Assembly (NCBI GenBank): GCA_019634575.1 | Contig: JAHCAY010000001.1 | Coordinates: forward strand, 248,001 to 312,000 | Source: Candidatus Didemnitutus sp. | GTDB taxonomy: Bacteria > Verrucomicrobiota > Verrucomicrobiia > Opitutales > Opitutaceae | Length of the DNA: 64,000 bases | Direction of reading: 5' to 3' | Shown here: positions 44,959-54,851 of the stretch, in pieces | How positions within the stretch are numbered: the stretch's first letter is position 1 | Layout of the letters: each line of letters starts with the position of its first letter | Position numbers and translations under genes: made by a program | Notes under the pieces: generated by a model | What the model was told of the DNA's origin: nothing | Databases searched by the model: none | Seen by the model: only the letters and a program-made list of their open reading frames with translations

Positions 44959-45847
44959 CAAGTTTCTTCGAAACCCGGTTCGCCGGGTTTTGTTTTTTGC
45001 AGCCCTCGTTGGGGCGGCCCTTGTGCTTCCGGGTGCTGCGCTGGCGGCGCGACCGGCTCCGAAATTCATCGGCAAGCCCGACCAAGCGGAGGGCGCGCAA
45101 ATCCTCGCCGGCTTCCGCAACGTCGGCATTCGCGGCGGCTACTGGTTGAAGTTCGAGCTGACCGTGATTCCGCGCCAAGGCGACGAGCGCGCGCTGAGTG
45201 GCGAGATGCTCGGGATGCCGGGCTCCGACGGCCCGCTGACGCGACTCGTTGTCGTCGATCCTTCGAGTCAGGCCGGCAACCACGAGCAGCGTTATCTCCT
45301 GCACGGCGGCGCGCAGGCGGAAGTCTGGGCCTGGAACGCCGGTGAACAGAGCGCGACCGCGCATCTGTTGCCCGTCGAACAGTGGTTGGCACCCGTGCAA
45401 GGCACCGATCTCACGCTGTTCGACTTGCAGATGCCGTTTATGCGCTGGAGCGATTTCGTCTACGAAGGCGTGGCCAACGTGCGCGGCCGCCCGGCGCACG
45501 CGTTCCTGCTTTATCCGCCGGCTTCGTTCGTGGCGCCCGCCGATACGCTGGCGCCTGCCGCGGTCCGGGTGTTTCTCGATACGCAGTTTGCCGCGATGAC
45601 GCAGGCCGAGTGGATCGACACGGACGGCAAGCCGCTCAAGACCGTCACGGTGCTCGACCTCAAGAAGGTCGGCGACCAGTGGCTGGTGAAGTCGATCGAC
45701 CTGCGGAATCATCGGACGCGGGCGAAGACCCGGTTCGCCGTCGCCGCGGTGGCGCTCGACCTGCCGTTGACGCCCGAGGCGTTCGCGCCAGAGACGCTGG
45801 CGCGGCCGGCAATGGAAGTTCCGGGCGGAAAGATCGAGCGATTCTAG
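44942..45847 (+). CDS. LolA-like outer-membrane lipoprotein-sorting protein
   Basis: A 301-residue secreted protein of the LolA-like type (PF17131 style). A signal peptide (KFLRNPVRRVLFFAALVGAA, ending AALA) precedes a beta-rich body with MRWSDFVYEG, AHAFLLYPP, FLDTQFAAMTQAEWID and a VLDLKKVGDQWLVKSIDLRNHRT block typical of the fold. The start is placed at GTG 44942, overlapping secG by 17 bases; a TTG at 44990 is the alternative. A terminator hairpin lies inside the N-terminal coding region. Confidence 0.78.
   Translation: MSPRSNKFLRNPVRRVLFFAALVGAALVLPGAALAARPAPKFIGKPDQAEGAQILAGFRNVGIRGGYWLKFELTVIPRQGDERALSGEMLGMPGSDGPLTRLVVVDPSSQAGNHEQRYLLHGGAQAEVWAWNAGEQSATAHLLPVEQWLAPVQGTDLTLFDLQMPFMRWSDFVYEGVANVRGRPAHAFLLYPPASFVAPADTLAPAAVRVFLDTQFAAMTQAEWIDTDGKPLKTVTVLDLKKVGDQWLVKSIDLRNHRTRAKTRFAVAAVALDLPLTPEAFAPETLARPAMEVPGGKIERF
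44971..44998 (+). terminator. Terminator after secG, inside the next coding region
   Basis: A perfect 8-bp stem AAACCCGG (44971-44978) with CCGGGTTT (44983-44990) closes a TTCG tetraloop and is followed by TGTTTTTT. It overlaps the signal-peptide codons of the LolA-like gene, so that gene is either attenuated or begins at the TTG at 44990. Confidence 0.85.
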
Positions 45848-45850
45848 CCC

Positions 45851-46345
45851 ATGGACGTCCCGACTGGCATCCAACTCGAGGCCGAATTCCTCGATCGCTT
45901 GAACGAGTCCGTGCGCGAGAGGAAGGCGAAATCGGTCAGCGAAATCATCCGCGCGGCATTGGAGTGCTTCGATTTCGAGGACGTCGCGGTGCCGCGCCCG
46001 GCGCATGTGAGCATGAGCGTGCGTCTGCCGATCGAGGTGCGTCGCGATCTGAAGCGCATCGCGCGTGCGAAGCAGACAAGCATCGGCCAACTGGTGCGCC
46101 TCGCCGTCGATTCGTATTTGCCGCACCTCGACCAAGCTGCCGCCGGCCAGTTGGAGATCGAGATGCCGAGTGCGGTGCCGCACGAGCCGGAACCTTCGCC
46201 GCGCGCGAAATCGCGTCCCGCCTCCACGCGTCCCGCCGCCGAGACTGCCCGCAAGAACTCTCAGCCACCGAAGCGCGCGGCGAAACGCACGCCCAAGACT
46301 CCCCGGAAGACCACGCCGCGAACGAAGAAGGCGCGTTCGCGTTAA
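45851..46345 (+). CDS. Double ribbon-helix-helix protein with basic tail
   Basis: A 164-residue protein with two ribbon-helix-helix-like units in one chain: residues 4-40 (QLEAEFLDRLNESV, SVSEIIRAALE) and 53-92 (SMSVRLPIEVRRDLKRIA, SIGQLVRLAVDSYL). The second is the better match to CopG/Arc-type folds. A Lys/Arg/Pro-rich tail (about 110-164) of histone-H1-like composition follows. Probably a DNA-binding protein; the chain may fold as a pseudo-dimer. It follows the LolA-like gene by three bases. No toxin gene is adjacent. Confidence 0.8.
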   Translation: MDVPTGIQLEAEFLDRLNESVRERKAKSVSEIIRAALECFDFEDVAVPRPAHVSMSVRLPIEVRRDLKRIARAKQTSIGQLVRLAVDSYLPHLDQAAAGQLEIEMPSAVPHEPEPSPRAKSRPASTRPAAETARKNSQPPKRAAKRTPKTPRKTTPRTKKARSR

Positions 46346-46423
46346 GCGCCTTCACCTATGACCGAAGTTGCCGACGCGTGACTTGCGTTGGCCAACGGCG
46401 CGCCCTTAAGTCGGGCTCCGATT

Positions 46424-47614
46424 ATGAGCCAACCGCCTCCGCTCTCCGTCTGGGCCCGCAATGTCTCGCCTTCGCCGACGCTCGCGATCGATGCGAAAGC
46501 GAAAGCCATGATCGCCGCGGGCGAGGACGTGTGCTCCTTCGCCGCGGGCGAGCCGGATTTCGACACGCCGGAGTTCATCAAGGAGGCCGCCATCGCCGCG
46601 CTGAAAAGCGGCAAGACCAAGTATGCGCCCACGCCCGGCATCGAGCCGCTGCGAGCCGCCATCGCCGAACGCTACGCGGTCGAATACGGCTACAAGATTA
46701 CGCCCGCGCAGGTCGTCGTCTCGCCGGGCGGCAAGTATTCCTGCTACCTCGCGGTCCTCGCCACCTGCAACCCGGGCGACGAGGCCATCGTCCCCGCACC
46801 GTATTGGGTGAGTTATCCGGAAATGGTGAAGCTCGCCGGCGCGACGCCGAAGTTCGTCGTGTGCGACGACAAGGTTGGTTTCAAACTCACGCCTGCTGTC
46901 CTCGAGGCCGCCATCACGCCAAAGACGAAGCTGCTCATCCTCAACTCGCCCTCGAATCCGACCGGCGCCGTCTACACCCGCGCTGAACTCGCTGCGCTCG
47001 CCGACGTCTGCGTGCGACACAATCTCTACGTGCTCGCGGACGAGATGTATGAGCACCTGATCTACGACGGTAACGAGCCGGTGAACTTCGCCATGCTCGG
47101 TGCCGAGGTCGAGAAGCGCACGATCACGGTCGCCGGTTTCTCCAAGACCTATTCGATGACCGGTTGGCGTCTCGGCACGCTCGTCGCGCCCGCGCCCATC
47201 GCAAAAGCGTGCGGCGAACTCCAGAGCCAGATGTCTTCCAACGCCACGACCTTCGCCCAATACGGCGCGCTCGCCGCGTTGAAGGAAAAGGCCAAGGCCG
47301 ACGCCGCGATCAAGGAGATGAAGTCCGCCTTCGACCGCCGCCGCAAATGGCTGCACGCGGAGCTGAACAAGATCCCCGGCGTCTCGTGCCTGCTCGCCGG
47401 CGGTGCGTTCTACCTTTTCCCGAACATCTCGAGCTTCGGCCTCAAGGATTCCGAGTTCTGCGCCAAGCTGCTCGAACAGGAAAAGGTCGCCGCGGTCCCT
47501 GGCTCGTCGTTCGGCGCCGAAGGCTATCTGCGACTGAGCTACGCGACGTCCGATGAGATCCTGCGCAAGGGCGTCGAGCGCCTCACGCGCTTTTGCGCCG
47601 GCTTGAAAAAGTAG
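46424..47614 (+). CDS. Aspartate-type aminotransferase (class I)
   Basis: A 396-residue aminotransferase of the AspC/1-beta subgroup. Features are [42 protein letters not shown], the PLP lysine in [14 protein letters not shown] and a substrate arginine in LRLSYATS. Start ATG at 46424. It is the second aminotransferase in the window; the first (38377) shares only family-level similarity. Likely uses aspartate or related donors. Confidence 0.94.
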   Translation: MSQPPPLSVWARNVSPSPTLAIDAKAKAMIAAGEDVCSFAAGEPDFDTPEFIKEAAIAALKSGKTKYAPTPGIEPLRAAIAERYAVEYGYKITPAQVVVSPGGKYSCYLAVLATCNPGDEAIVPAPYWVSYPEMVKLAGATPKFVVCDDKVGFKLTPAVLEAAITPKTKLLILNSPSNPTGAVYTRAELAALADVCVRHNLYVLADEMYEHLIYDGNEPVNFAMLGAEVEKRTITVAGFSKTYSMTGWRLGTLVAPAPIAKACGELQSQMSSNATTFAQYGALAALKEKAKADAAIKEMKSAFDRRRKWLHAELNKIPGVSCLLAGGAFYLFPNISSFGLKDSEFCAKLLEQEKVAAVPGSSFGAEGYLRLSYATSDEILRKGVERLTRFCAGLKK

Positions 47615-47668
47615 GCGCGGAGCCGAGCGCGACTGCAACCGCCGCGGCCGAGCGCGCGTCATCCCGAC

Positions 47669-48463
47669 ATGCGCTGGCCCACCGGTCTCATTCTCGCCGC
47701 TCTGACGTTAGCGACGGTATCGCCCGTCCTGGCGCGCGAGCCGGTTCATCGCACGTGGGAGGTCGCGGGGGTGAATCGCGAAGCACAGATTTGGTTGCCG
47801 GAGAAAGCTGCGCCTGACGGCGCGCCGGTGGTCTTCCTCTTCCACGGGCACGGCGGCAACGCCGCGCAAATCGCGCGCGCGATGCCGATTCCGCATCTGT
47901 GGCCCGAAGCGATGGTCGTGTGCCTGCAAGGCTTGCCGACGCCCGGTCAGTTGACCGACCGCGACGGAAAGCTGAACGGCTGGCAGGCGGGGCCGGGTGA
48001 TCAGGGCGACCGCGATTTGGCTTTTTTCGACGCAGTGTTGGCGACGTTGCGTCACGACTACGCGGTCGATGTGCGCCGCATCTACGCCACCGGCCATTCG
48101 AATGGCGGGGGATTCACGTATTTGCTGTGGGCGATGCGACGCGATGTGTTCGCGGCCTTCGCGCCCTCGTCCGCCGTGGCGGGCCGATTCGCTCGCCGTC
48201 TGACTCCCGCGCCGGTGCTGCACCTCGCCGGCCGGAACGACGAACTCGTGAAGTTCGCGTGGCAGGAGCGCATGATCGCACATCTGCGCGAACTGAACGC
48301 CTGCACCGGCGACGGCGTGCGCGCGGACGGATTCGTCACGCGCTACGCGTCGGCGAGCCGCAACTTCACCGCGACTTTCATTCACGACGGCGGACACCAG
48401 TTGCCTGCGGCAGCCGCTCCGGCGGTGGTCGAGTTTTTGCGCGCTCAGGTTCGGCCGGAATAG
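47669..48463 (+). CDS. Secreted alpha/beta hydrolase (PHB-depolymerase/LpqC-like esterase)
   Basis: A 264-residue exported esterase. A signal peptide (MRWPTGLILAALTLATVSPVLA) is followed by an alpha/beta-hydrolase with FLFHGHGGN (oxyanion loop) and the nucleophile elbow GHSNGGG. An Asp in LAGRNDELV and a His in HDGGHQLP complete a plausible Ser-Asp-His triad. The GHSNGG motif and size match the feruloyl-esterase/polyhydroxybutyrate-depolymerase-like family. Substrate unknown. Confidence 0.9.
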   Translation: MRWPTGLILAALTLATVSPVLAREPVHRTWEVAGVNREAQIWLPEKAAPDGAPVVFLFHGHGGNAAQIARAMPIPHLWPEAMVVCLQGLPTPGQLTDRDGKLNGWQAGPGDQGDRDLAFFDAVLATLRHDYAVDVRRIYATGHSNGGGFTYLLWAMRRDVFAAFAPSSAVAGRFARRLTPAPVLHLAGRNDELVKFAWQERMIAHLRELNACTGDGVRADGFVTRYASASRNFTATFIHDGGHQLPAAAAPAVVEFLRAQVRPE

Positions 48464-48566
48464 TCGGTCCGCGCGAAGCATCCGCACTGGTCATCAAGGC
48501 CTGCCAGTCAAAGTCAGCGGCTGTGTCCGAAGCCGACACTCTCGTCCGTCGAGAATTCAGACCGTC

Positions 48567-48638
48567 ATGCTTTTCACCGCCCTCATTCTTGCCGCGCTGG
48601 TCGTCCTCACCGGTTGGGACGCCGGCGAGGCGTCATGA
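48567..48638 (+). CDS. Possible 23-residue hydrophobic peptide
   Basis: A short frame, MLFTALILAALVVLTGWDAG plus three residues, would encode one membrane helix. It overlaps the end of the convergent ArsC-like gene by six bases. No ribosome site is evident, so it is reported as a possibility only; the rest of the 169-base gap shows nothing recognisable. Confidence 0.2.
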   Translation: MLFTALILAALVVLTGWDAGEAS

Positions 48639-49004
48639 ACGCGGGAACGCCGCGGCCCACGCCTGCGCATCGAAACCGAGCAGGCCGACGTCGGTGCCGA
48701 GCACGAACGGGCGTTTCACCAGCCGGCCATCGGAGCCGAGCAGCGCGAGGGCATCGGCCTCGGACATCGTGGGGAGCTTCGCGGCGAGACCGCGCTCGCG
48801 GTATTGGATGCCCGAGGTGTTGAAGAGCCGCCGCAGCTGGCCGTCCTGATGCCGCAACATCGCGCGCAGTTCCGCGGGCGTCGGCGGCTGCTCGTAGATC
48901 GGGCGCTCGACGAATTCCACGCCGCGCTCGCGCAGCCAGCGGGTGGCGTCGCGGCAGGTGCTGCATTTGGCGTAGGCGTAGACGATGACGGGAGAGCGAG
49001 CCAT
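48633..49004 (-). CDS. ArsC/Spx-family thioredoxin-fold protein
   Basis: A 123-residue protein of the arsenate reductase/Spx family. The N-terminal CSTC motif (C14, C17; YAKCSTCRDA) is followed by ERPIYEQPPT, the NTSGIQYRE block and the KRPFVLG segment containing the conserved Arg and Pro. The CxxC layout is more like Spx/MgsR/YffB proteins than classical ArsC, which uses one N-terminal cysteine. Redox or arsenate role undecided. Start ATG at 49004. Confidence 0.85.
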   Translation of the reverse strand: MARSPVIVYAYAKCSTCRDATRWLRERGVEFVERPIYEQPPTPAELRAMLRHQDGQLRRLFNTSGIQYRERGLAAKLPTMSEADALALLGSDGRLVKRPFVLGTDVGLLGFDAQAWAAAFPRS

Positions 49005-49104
49005 GGCGGGCGGCATTCAACGCGTCGCGCGACGCGGCTCAAGTGCACTTTGGCCGGAGCAGGATTCGCGTTGTATCGCGAGCTCCGGTCGCAACGCTGG
49101 CGCG

Positions 49105-49401
49105 ATGAAGAAGACTTTCCCGCTCCAGCAAGCCGGTCGCGACGACGCCCGCGTGCGTGACAAGATCCGCCACGAGGTGAACAAGTTTCTGCGTCGCGCC
49201 CGGCAGCGTCCGCCGCAGGAGGGTTTCCGCGGGTGGGATTTCGCGTGCAAGATGGGCCCGAGCGAGAGCGAGGCCCGGCCGTGCGCGTTGACCGAGGTGG
49301 CGACGGGGATCGACGCGATCGCGCAAGGCGGCGCGACGCACGTCTACCTCGAGTTGATTCCTGTGCCGACGCGACCGGCGCCCGTGACCGACATCGGCTG
49401 A
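49105..49401 (+). CDS. DUF6172-type small protein
   Basis: A 98-residue protein starting MKKTFPLQ, with RVRDKIRHEVNKFLRRARQR, FRGWDFACKMG and a C-terminal HVYLELIPVPTRP. This matches the pattern of the DUF6172 family (MKKTFPLQ...WDFDCKVG). Cytoplasmic, function unknown. The start at 49105 gives the family N-terminus. It is convergent with the PhnA-like gene, whose stop is 9 bases away. Confidence 0.82.
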   Translation: MKKTFPLQQAGRDDARVRDKIRHEVNKFLRRARQRPPQEGFRGWDFACKMGPSESEARPCALTEVATGIDAIAQGGATHVYLELIPVPTRPAPVTDIG

Positions 49402-49409
49402 GCCGCGCG

Positions 49410-49733
49410 TCAGGCTTTCTTCACGAAACACGCCTTCAGTGCGAGGGCGATGCCGTCGATCTTGCAATCGATCTCGTGGTCGCCGTCGACGAGGCGGATG
49501 TTCTTCGCCTTGGAGCCGGCCTTGAGCACCTGCGCGCCGCCGAGCTTGAGGTCCTTGATCGTGATGATCGTGTCGCCCTCGACGAGGACGTTGCCGTGCG
49601 CGTCCTTCACGACTCGCGCGGCTTCGGGTGCCTCTTCCTTGGGCCATTCGTGACCGCAGGTGGCGCATTCCCACTTGTCGGGATGCTCAAGGACGTCTTC
49701 GAGCGTGCAGGCTGGGCAGGTGGGTTTCGACAT
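49410..49733 (-). CDS. phnA: PhnA/YjdM-like zinc-ribbon protein
   Basis: A 107-residue PhnA-family protein. It has a zinc ribbon with CPAC (residues 6-9) and CATC (23-26), then the compact SH3-like domain (VVKDAHGNVLVEGDTIITIKDL, LKAGSKAKNIRLV). Despite the name, these proteins do not process phosphonates by themselves and their function is unknown. Single-gene unit with a hairpin pair just upstream. Confidence 0.92.
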   Translation of the reverse strand: MSKPTCPACTLEDVLEHPDKWECATCGHEWPKEEAPEAARVVKDAHGNVLVEGDTIITIKDLKLGGAQVLKAGSKAKNIRLVDGDHEIDCKIDGIALALKACFVKKA

Positions 49734-49749
49734 AAGGGACGACGTTGCA

Positions 49750-49803
49750 GCCGCGCCTGCTGGCGCGGCAAGGCTTTTTCGGACAGGCGCGCGCGAGCGC
49801 GCC
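49750..49803. repeat. Two GC-rich hairpins upstream of the PhnA-like gene
   Basis: GCCGCGCC-TGCT-GGCGCGGC at 49750-49769 and a 7-bp stem GGCGCGC/GCGCGCC with loop GCGA at 49786-49803, separated by a TTTTT run. The first has the same stem sequence as the hairpin at 24645-24664. Likely another copy of a REP-like family. Confidence 0.55.
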
Positions 49804-49825
49804 GCCTACCTGGACCGGGTGTGGC

Positions 49826-51532
49826 TCAGTGCTCGTCGACGCGCGCCATCTTGGCGTCGATGACCGGGGCGCCGACGCCGTTGATGACGTGCGCGATGCC
49901 GCTGCCCGGCTGCCGGTTGAGGCGCAGCGTGATGAGGTGGTGAAACTTTACGCCCGGCGCCGCGGGCGCTTCGACGGCGTTGTCGAGGATCACGGGCGTG
50001 TGGTGGAATACCGAATAGACGCCGAGGCCCCAGGCTTCGTGAGTGCGGACGTTGTCGGCGACTTTGTAGGAGGCGAAACCGCGTGTCTTGCCGTTCATCC
50101 AGGCGGCTTGATTCGGCGGGTCGTAGGGCAGCTCCGACTGATAGAGATAAACGCGTCCGCCGTCGGCGTTCCACCGCGTCTGGTAATCTTGGGTGTGTTC
50201 GACGAAGAGCCCGTAGGCCGTGACGTCGCGTCCGTTGACGACGAGGCCGAATGCGTTGCGGTTCTTCTCCCAGCCGGCGCCGGGACCATGGTCGGCGCGC
50301 CAGAGCCAGAGATTATCGAGAAGCGTGTGCGCGCTGTTCACTTCGACGAAGCAGCGTGTGCGTCCGGCGACGCTCGATCCGGCGCGGGCGAAGATGTCGT
50401 GGAGCGCGATTGGGCGTTCAGCGTGCGTCGCGTTGCTGCCGCTGGGGCCGACTTCCAGCAGGAGTGGAGATTCGTGTTCGCCCGCTTCCAGGAGCAGGCC
50501 GCAGGCGACGATGCCGTCGGCGTCGGCGAGGCGCAGCACCGGTTGGCCGGTCGTCGAGATGAGCGTTGGAAAGCCGAGGCCGAACACGATCGTTTCCGGC
50601 CGCTGGACTTCGAGCGGAGCTGTGAGCGAGTAGTTGCCGGGCGTAAACAGGAGATGTTTTCCGGCGGTGAGCGCGGCGTTGAGTGTGGCCGCGGTGTCGC
50701 GCTCGGGACGCGCGATGTAGAACTCACTCAACGGAATCGCGCGACCGGGCGTCGGCCGGCCCGTGCTCCAAGTGGTGCCTTGCGACTCGCGCGCGTAGTC
50801 GGGCACGAACACGAAAAAGTCGCCGTGTTCATCAGTGAAGAGATACGGCTTCTCACGACTCACCGGCGTGCGATCGACCACGGTGTAGGCGGGATCGGGC
50901 CAGCGTCCGTCGGGCGCACGGTCGACACCGACGAAGACCATGTTCCAACTGGAGCCGATCCAGCGTCCCCACGTATCGTTGCGCGAGAGCCACTGTTGCT
51001 GGGTGCCGGAGTTCACCGTGCCGTCGATGCGGCAATCGGCCATGAAGCCGCCGCTGGCCCAACCGCCGTCCCAGAGGTGGACGTCGCCGCGCACATGCAT
51101 GCGCCGGAAGGAAGTGCCCTGCGAGACGGCCCAGACGTTGACCTTGCCTTCGACGGTGGGAGTGACGCTGAGATTCTCCGCGACGCGCCAAAAATTGATC
51201 GTGGCGTTGTTGCCTTTCATCCAGCTCGCTTTCGAGCGGACCGCACCGGTGATATGCACGTCGTCGGGCGAGCGCCCCAATCCAGCCACGTGCATGTAGT
51301 AGCCGACGCGCACGTCGGCGTGGTATTCGCCGGGGCGGAAGAGCAGCGCGAAGCGGCCGGGGCCGAACTCGCTGCGCTCCTGCTGTGCGTAGACGGCGTC
51401 GAGGCGCGCCTGGATGTCGCGATCACCGGGGCCGAAGATCAGCACCGATGGGCCGAAATCCGGCGCGGCGCCGGACGCGAGGGTGAACATGAGGGCAAGG
51501 CCCGGAGGGAGTCGCAACAGCAGCGATTTCAT
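49826..51532 (-). CDS. Secreted right-handed beta-helix protein (GH55-like)
   Basis: A 568-residue exported protein with a signal peptide (MKSLLLRLPPGLALMFTLAS). The body resembles secreted proteins often labelled adenylyl-cyclase-like or GH55-like in actinomycetes. Examples are FGPSVLIFGPGD, FGPGRFALLFRPGEY, a GYYMHVAGLG turn, VNVWAVSQGTSFRR, DGGWASGGFMADC, TPVSREKPYLF, ELPYDPPNQAAWM and HVINGVG. The repeated short strands fit a parallel beta-helix. Probably binds or cleaves a polysaccharide, but no catalytic pair can be named from sequence. No sugar transport genes adjoin it. Confidence 0.82.
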   Translation of the reverse strand: MKSLLLRLPPGLALMFTLASGAAPDFGPSVLIFGPGDRDIQARLDAVYAQQERSEFGPGRFALLFRPGEYHADVRVGYYMHVAGLGRSPDDVHITGAVRSKASWMKGNNATINFWRVAENLSVTPTVEGKVNVWAVSQGTSFRRMHVRGDVHLWDGGWASGGFMADCRIDGTVNSGTQQQWLSRNDTWGRWIGSSWNMVFVGVDRAPDGRWPDPAYTVVDRTPVSREKPYLFTDEHGDFFVFVPDYARESQGTTWSTGRPTPGRAIPLSEFYIARPERDTAATLNAALTAGKHLLFTPGNYSLTAPLEVQRPETIVFGLGFPTLISTTGQPVLRLADADGIVACGLLLEAGEHESPLLLEVGPSGSNATHAERPIALHDIFARAGSSVAGRTRCFVEVNSAHTLLDNLWLWRADHGPGAGWEKNRNAFGLVVNGRDVTAYGLFVEHTQDYQTRWNADGGRVYLYQSELPYDPPNQAAWMNGKTRGFASYKVADNVRTHEAWGLGVYSVFHHTPVILDNAVEAPAAPGVKFHHLITLRLNRQPGSGIAHVINGVGAPVIDAKMARVDEH

Positions 51533-51683
51533 CGAGCGAGCGGCGAAGATAGTTGTGCGCAACGCCGTCCGGCAATCGGCGAGCGCGTTCGGTGCACAGA
51601 AATTTGGGAAAGGTGCACGCACCACCGGCGACCGACGGCCGAAGCGGTGGGGCGGTAGAAATCCGAGCAACGCGCGCGCCTCG

Positions 51684-54107
51684 CTACTCCGTGCGCAGCG
51701 CCTCCATCGGATCGATCCGAGCGGCGCGCCGGGCGGGAATCCAGAGGGCGAAAAGACCGACGGCCGACGTCAGCAACGCGACGGCGAGGTAGATGAGGGG
51801 ATTGTTCATCGCGCCGGCACCGAAAATACTGCCGACCGGGCGCGTGAGCAGGAGACCGCCCACCAACCCGATGGCGAGTCCGAGCGTGATCTGCCGGCCA
51901 CCTTGCCAGAGCACGAGACGGAGAATTTCGCCGACGGTGGAGCCGAGTGCCATGCGGACGCCGAACTCTCGCGTGCGCCGGCTGACGGCGAGCGAGGTGA
52001 CGCCATAGACGCCGATGGAGCCGAGGAAGAGCGTCACGAGCGCAAACGTGGCGGACATGACGCCCGCGACGCTGAAGCCGTGCAGCGCGCGCCGCGTGCG
52101 CTCTTGCAGCGTGGAGAGCGAGTGCACGGGCTGATCGGGGTCGAGCGCGATGATGGCGCGGCGCAGCGGAGCGATCACCTGGACCGGGTCGCCCTTGGTG
52201 CGGACGAAGAGGTTGAGCCAGCCCCAACCCATCTGGTCCTGCACGAGGTAAAAGCCTTCGCCGTTCTGGCCTTCGGGCAGGAAAAGTCCCTGCATCTTCA
52301 GATCGGGCACGACGCCGACGACTTGCACCCAGTTGTCGTCGGTCTGGCCGTTTTTGAAGCGACGGCCGATGGCGTCCTGTCCCGGCCAAAAGCGGTGGGC
52401 GAAGGATTCGTTGACCACGGCCACGCGCGGAGCGCCGGATTGATCGTGGCTGTCGAAAAGGCGGCCGTGCACGGGCGTGACACCGACGAGGCGAAAGTAG
52501 TCGGTGGAGACGACTTCGAGCCAGACGTTCGGCCGGTCGTTCGGGTGCTTGAAGACGACGCCCTCCGGCGCGACGGGTGTGGGCACTCCGGGGCCAATGA
52601 AGTCGCGGCTGGTGACGGCGACGGCTTCGACACCGGGCTCGGCGCTGAGGCGCGCCATCATCTCGCGGAAAAAGCGCGCGCGGAGCTCGGGAGTGGCCTG
52701 CGTCTGCTCCTGCAACTCGATGCGTCCGAACAACAGCTGTTCCGGGTGGTAGCCGAGATTGGCGGAGCGCAGTGTGTAGATCGTCCAGCCCAGCACGCAG
52801 GCCGCGACGAGCAGCGCGGAGGTGAAGGCGATCTGCGCCGTGACGAGCCAGCGGCCGATGCGGCCCACGCCGATGCTGGAGGCGGCGCGGTGATCGTCCT
52901 TGAGCGCTGTGTTCATGTCGAGGCGCGAGGCTTGCCATGCGGGCAGGAGACCGGCGAGGAGACCGGCGATCGCTGTGCAACCGATGGCCGCGCCGACGAC
53001 GCGGGCGTCGAGTCGGAACTCGAACCAGCCCGGAATCTCCATGGCGGATTGCAGGTAGCTTTGCAGCCACTCGATGCCGAAGTAGGCGAGTAGCACGCCG
53101 CCGGCGGCGCCGAGTGCAGCGAGCACACTGGATTCGCCGAGCATGAGGCGCACGATGCGCGCGCGGCTGGCGCCGACCGCGGTGCGCACGGCCAGCTCGC
53201 GTGTGCGCTGCGCCGCGCGACCGAGGAGCATGTTGGCGACATTCACGCAGGCGAGAGCGAGGATGAGGCCGGTCATCGCGAGCATCAGATAGAGAATCGG
53301 CTGCGTGCCGCCGCCGGCGTAGGCGAACTGCAAGGGTTGCACCTGGACGTGATCGATGCCGGTGTTGGTTTCGGGCCACAGGGCTTGGAGCGAGGCCTGG
53401 AGCGAAGACAGTTCTGCGACGGCTTGCGCGCGTGCGACACCGGGCCGCAGCTTGCCGAAAAGCTCGGCGCGCTCGACGCGATACACGCGCGGGTCATTTG
53501 CCGCGGGGCGCATGTTGATCCAGAGACGCTGATTTACCGGGAAGACGAATTTCGGCGGCATCACGCCGATGATCGTGCCGGCGTCGCCGTTGACGGTGAG
53601 TGCACGACCGAGGACTGACGCGTCGGCGCCGAACTCCTCCACCCACAGGGCGTGGGACAGAACGATGAGCAGGGGTTGCCCGGGCCGATCTTCCTCCGCC
53701 GAAAACCAACGGCCGATTTCGGGACCGACTCCCAGGGTGGTGAGGAGATTGGCCGTCGCGAACGCGCCCGGCTCGTGCGTGGGCACGCGGCCCTTGCCGC
53801 TCAGGTTGAACCCGCCGGCGGTGATGCCTGCGAGCGACTCGAAGGTGGTCTGGCGTTCGCGCAGTTGCAGGAAGTCGCGATAGGGGAACGCGGTCCACTC
53901 GTCGCTGGCCTCCGCGCCAGGCGGGCGCAGGGAGATGTGCATTAGGCGCTCTGCGCCGGGCACGGGCAGGCCGCGCAGGAGGATGCCGTCGATGAGGCTG
54001 AACTGGGTCGCGACCAACCCGACGCCGAGGGCCAGCGAGAAGGCCGCCATGAAGGTGAAACCGGGGCGCTGCCTCACCTGCCGGAAGGCGATTTTTAAGA
54101 ACTGCAT
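51684..54107 (-). CDS. ABC transporter permease, ADOP/MacB type
   Basis: An 807-residue permease built of two FtsX/MacB-PCD units. Each unit has an N-terminal membrane helix, a large extracytoplasmic domain and three C-terminal helices. Landmarks are MQFLKIAFRQVRQRPGFTF, NVANMLLGRAAQRTRELAVRTAVGA and the second-copy VSRRTREFGVRMALGSTVGEI, with the closing ARRAARIDPMEALR. This is the long ADOP form, common in Acidobacteria and Verrucomicrobia. It lies 36 bases after an ATPase gene of the matching family. No periplasmic adaptor or TolC gene is nearby. Confidence 0.94.
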   Translation of the reverse strand: MQFLKIAFRQVRQRPGFTFMAAFSLALGVGLVATQFSLIDGILLRGLPVPGAERLMHISLRPPGAEASDEWTAFPYRDFLQLRERQTTFESLAGITAGGFNLSGKGRVPTHEPGAFATANLLTTLGVGPEIGRWFSAEEDRPGQPLLIVLSHALWVEEFGADASVLGRALTVNGDAGTIIGVMPPKFVFPVNQRLWINMRPAANDPRVYRVERAELFGKLRPGVARAQAVAELSSLQASLQALWPETNTGIDHVQVQPLQFAYAGGGTQPILYLMLAMTGLILALACVNVANMLLGRAAQRTRELAVRTAVGASRARIVRLMLGESSVLAALGAAGGVLLAYFGIEWLQSYLQSAMEIPGWFEFRLDARVVGAAIGCTAIAGLLAGLLPAWQASRLDMNTALKDDHRAASSIGVGRIGRWLVTAQIAFTSALLVAACVLGWTIYTLRSANLGYHPEQLLFGRIELQEQTQATPELRARFFREMMARLSAEPGVEAVAVTSRDFIGPGVPTPVAPEGVVFKHPNDRPNVWLEVVSTDYFRLVGVTPVHGRLFDSHDQSGAPRVAVVNESFAHRFWPGQDAIGRRFKNGQTDDNWVQVVGVVPDLKMQGLFLPEGQNGEGFYLVQDQMGWGWLNLFVRTKGDPVQVIAPLRRAIIALDPDQPVHSLSTLQERTRRALHGFSVAGVMSATFALVTLFLGSIGVYGVTSLAVSRRTREFGVRMALGSTVGEILRLVLWQGGRQITLGLAIGLVGGLLLTRPVGSIFGAGAMNNPLIYLAVALLTSAVGLFALWIPARRAARIDPMEALRTE

Positions 54108-54143
54108 GGGGTATCGGCTGGCCGAGCGCGCCGGTGGCGCGGT

Positions 54144-54809
<666 letters not shown>

Positions 54810-54851
54810 GCAGGATAAAATGGAGAAAACGCGGCGTGCGGCCAAGCTCGC

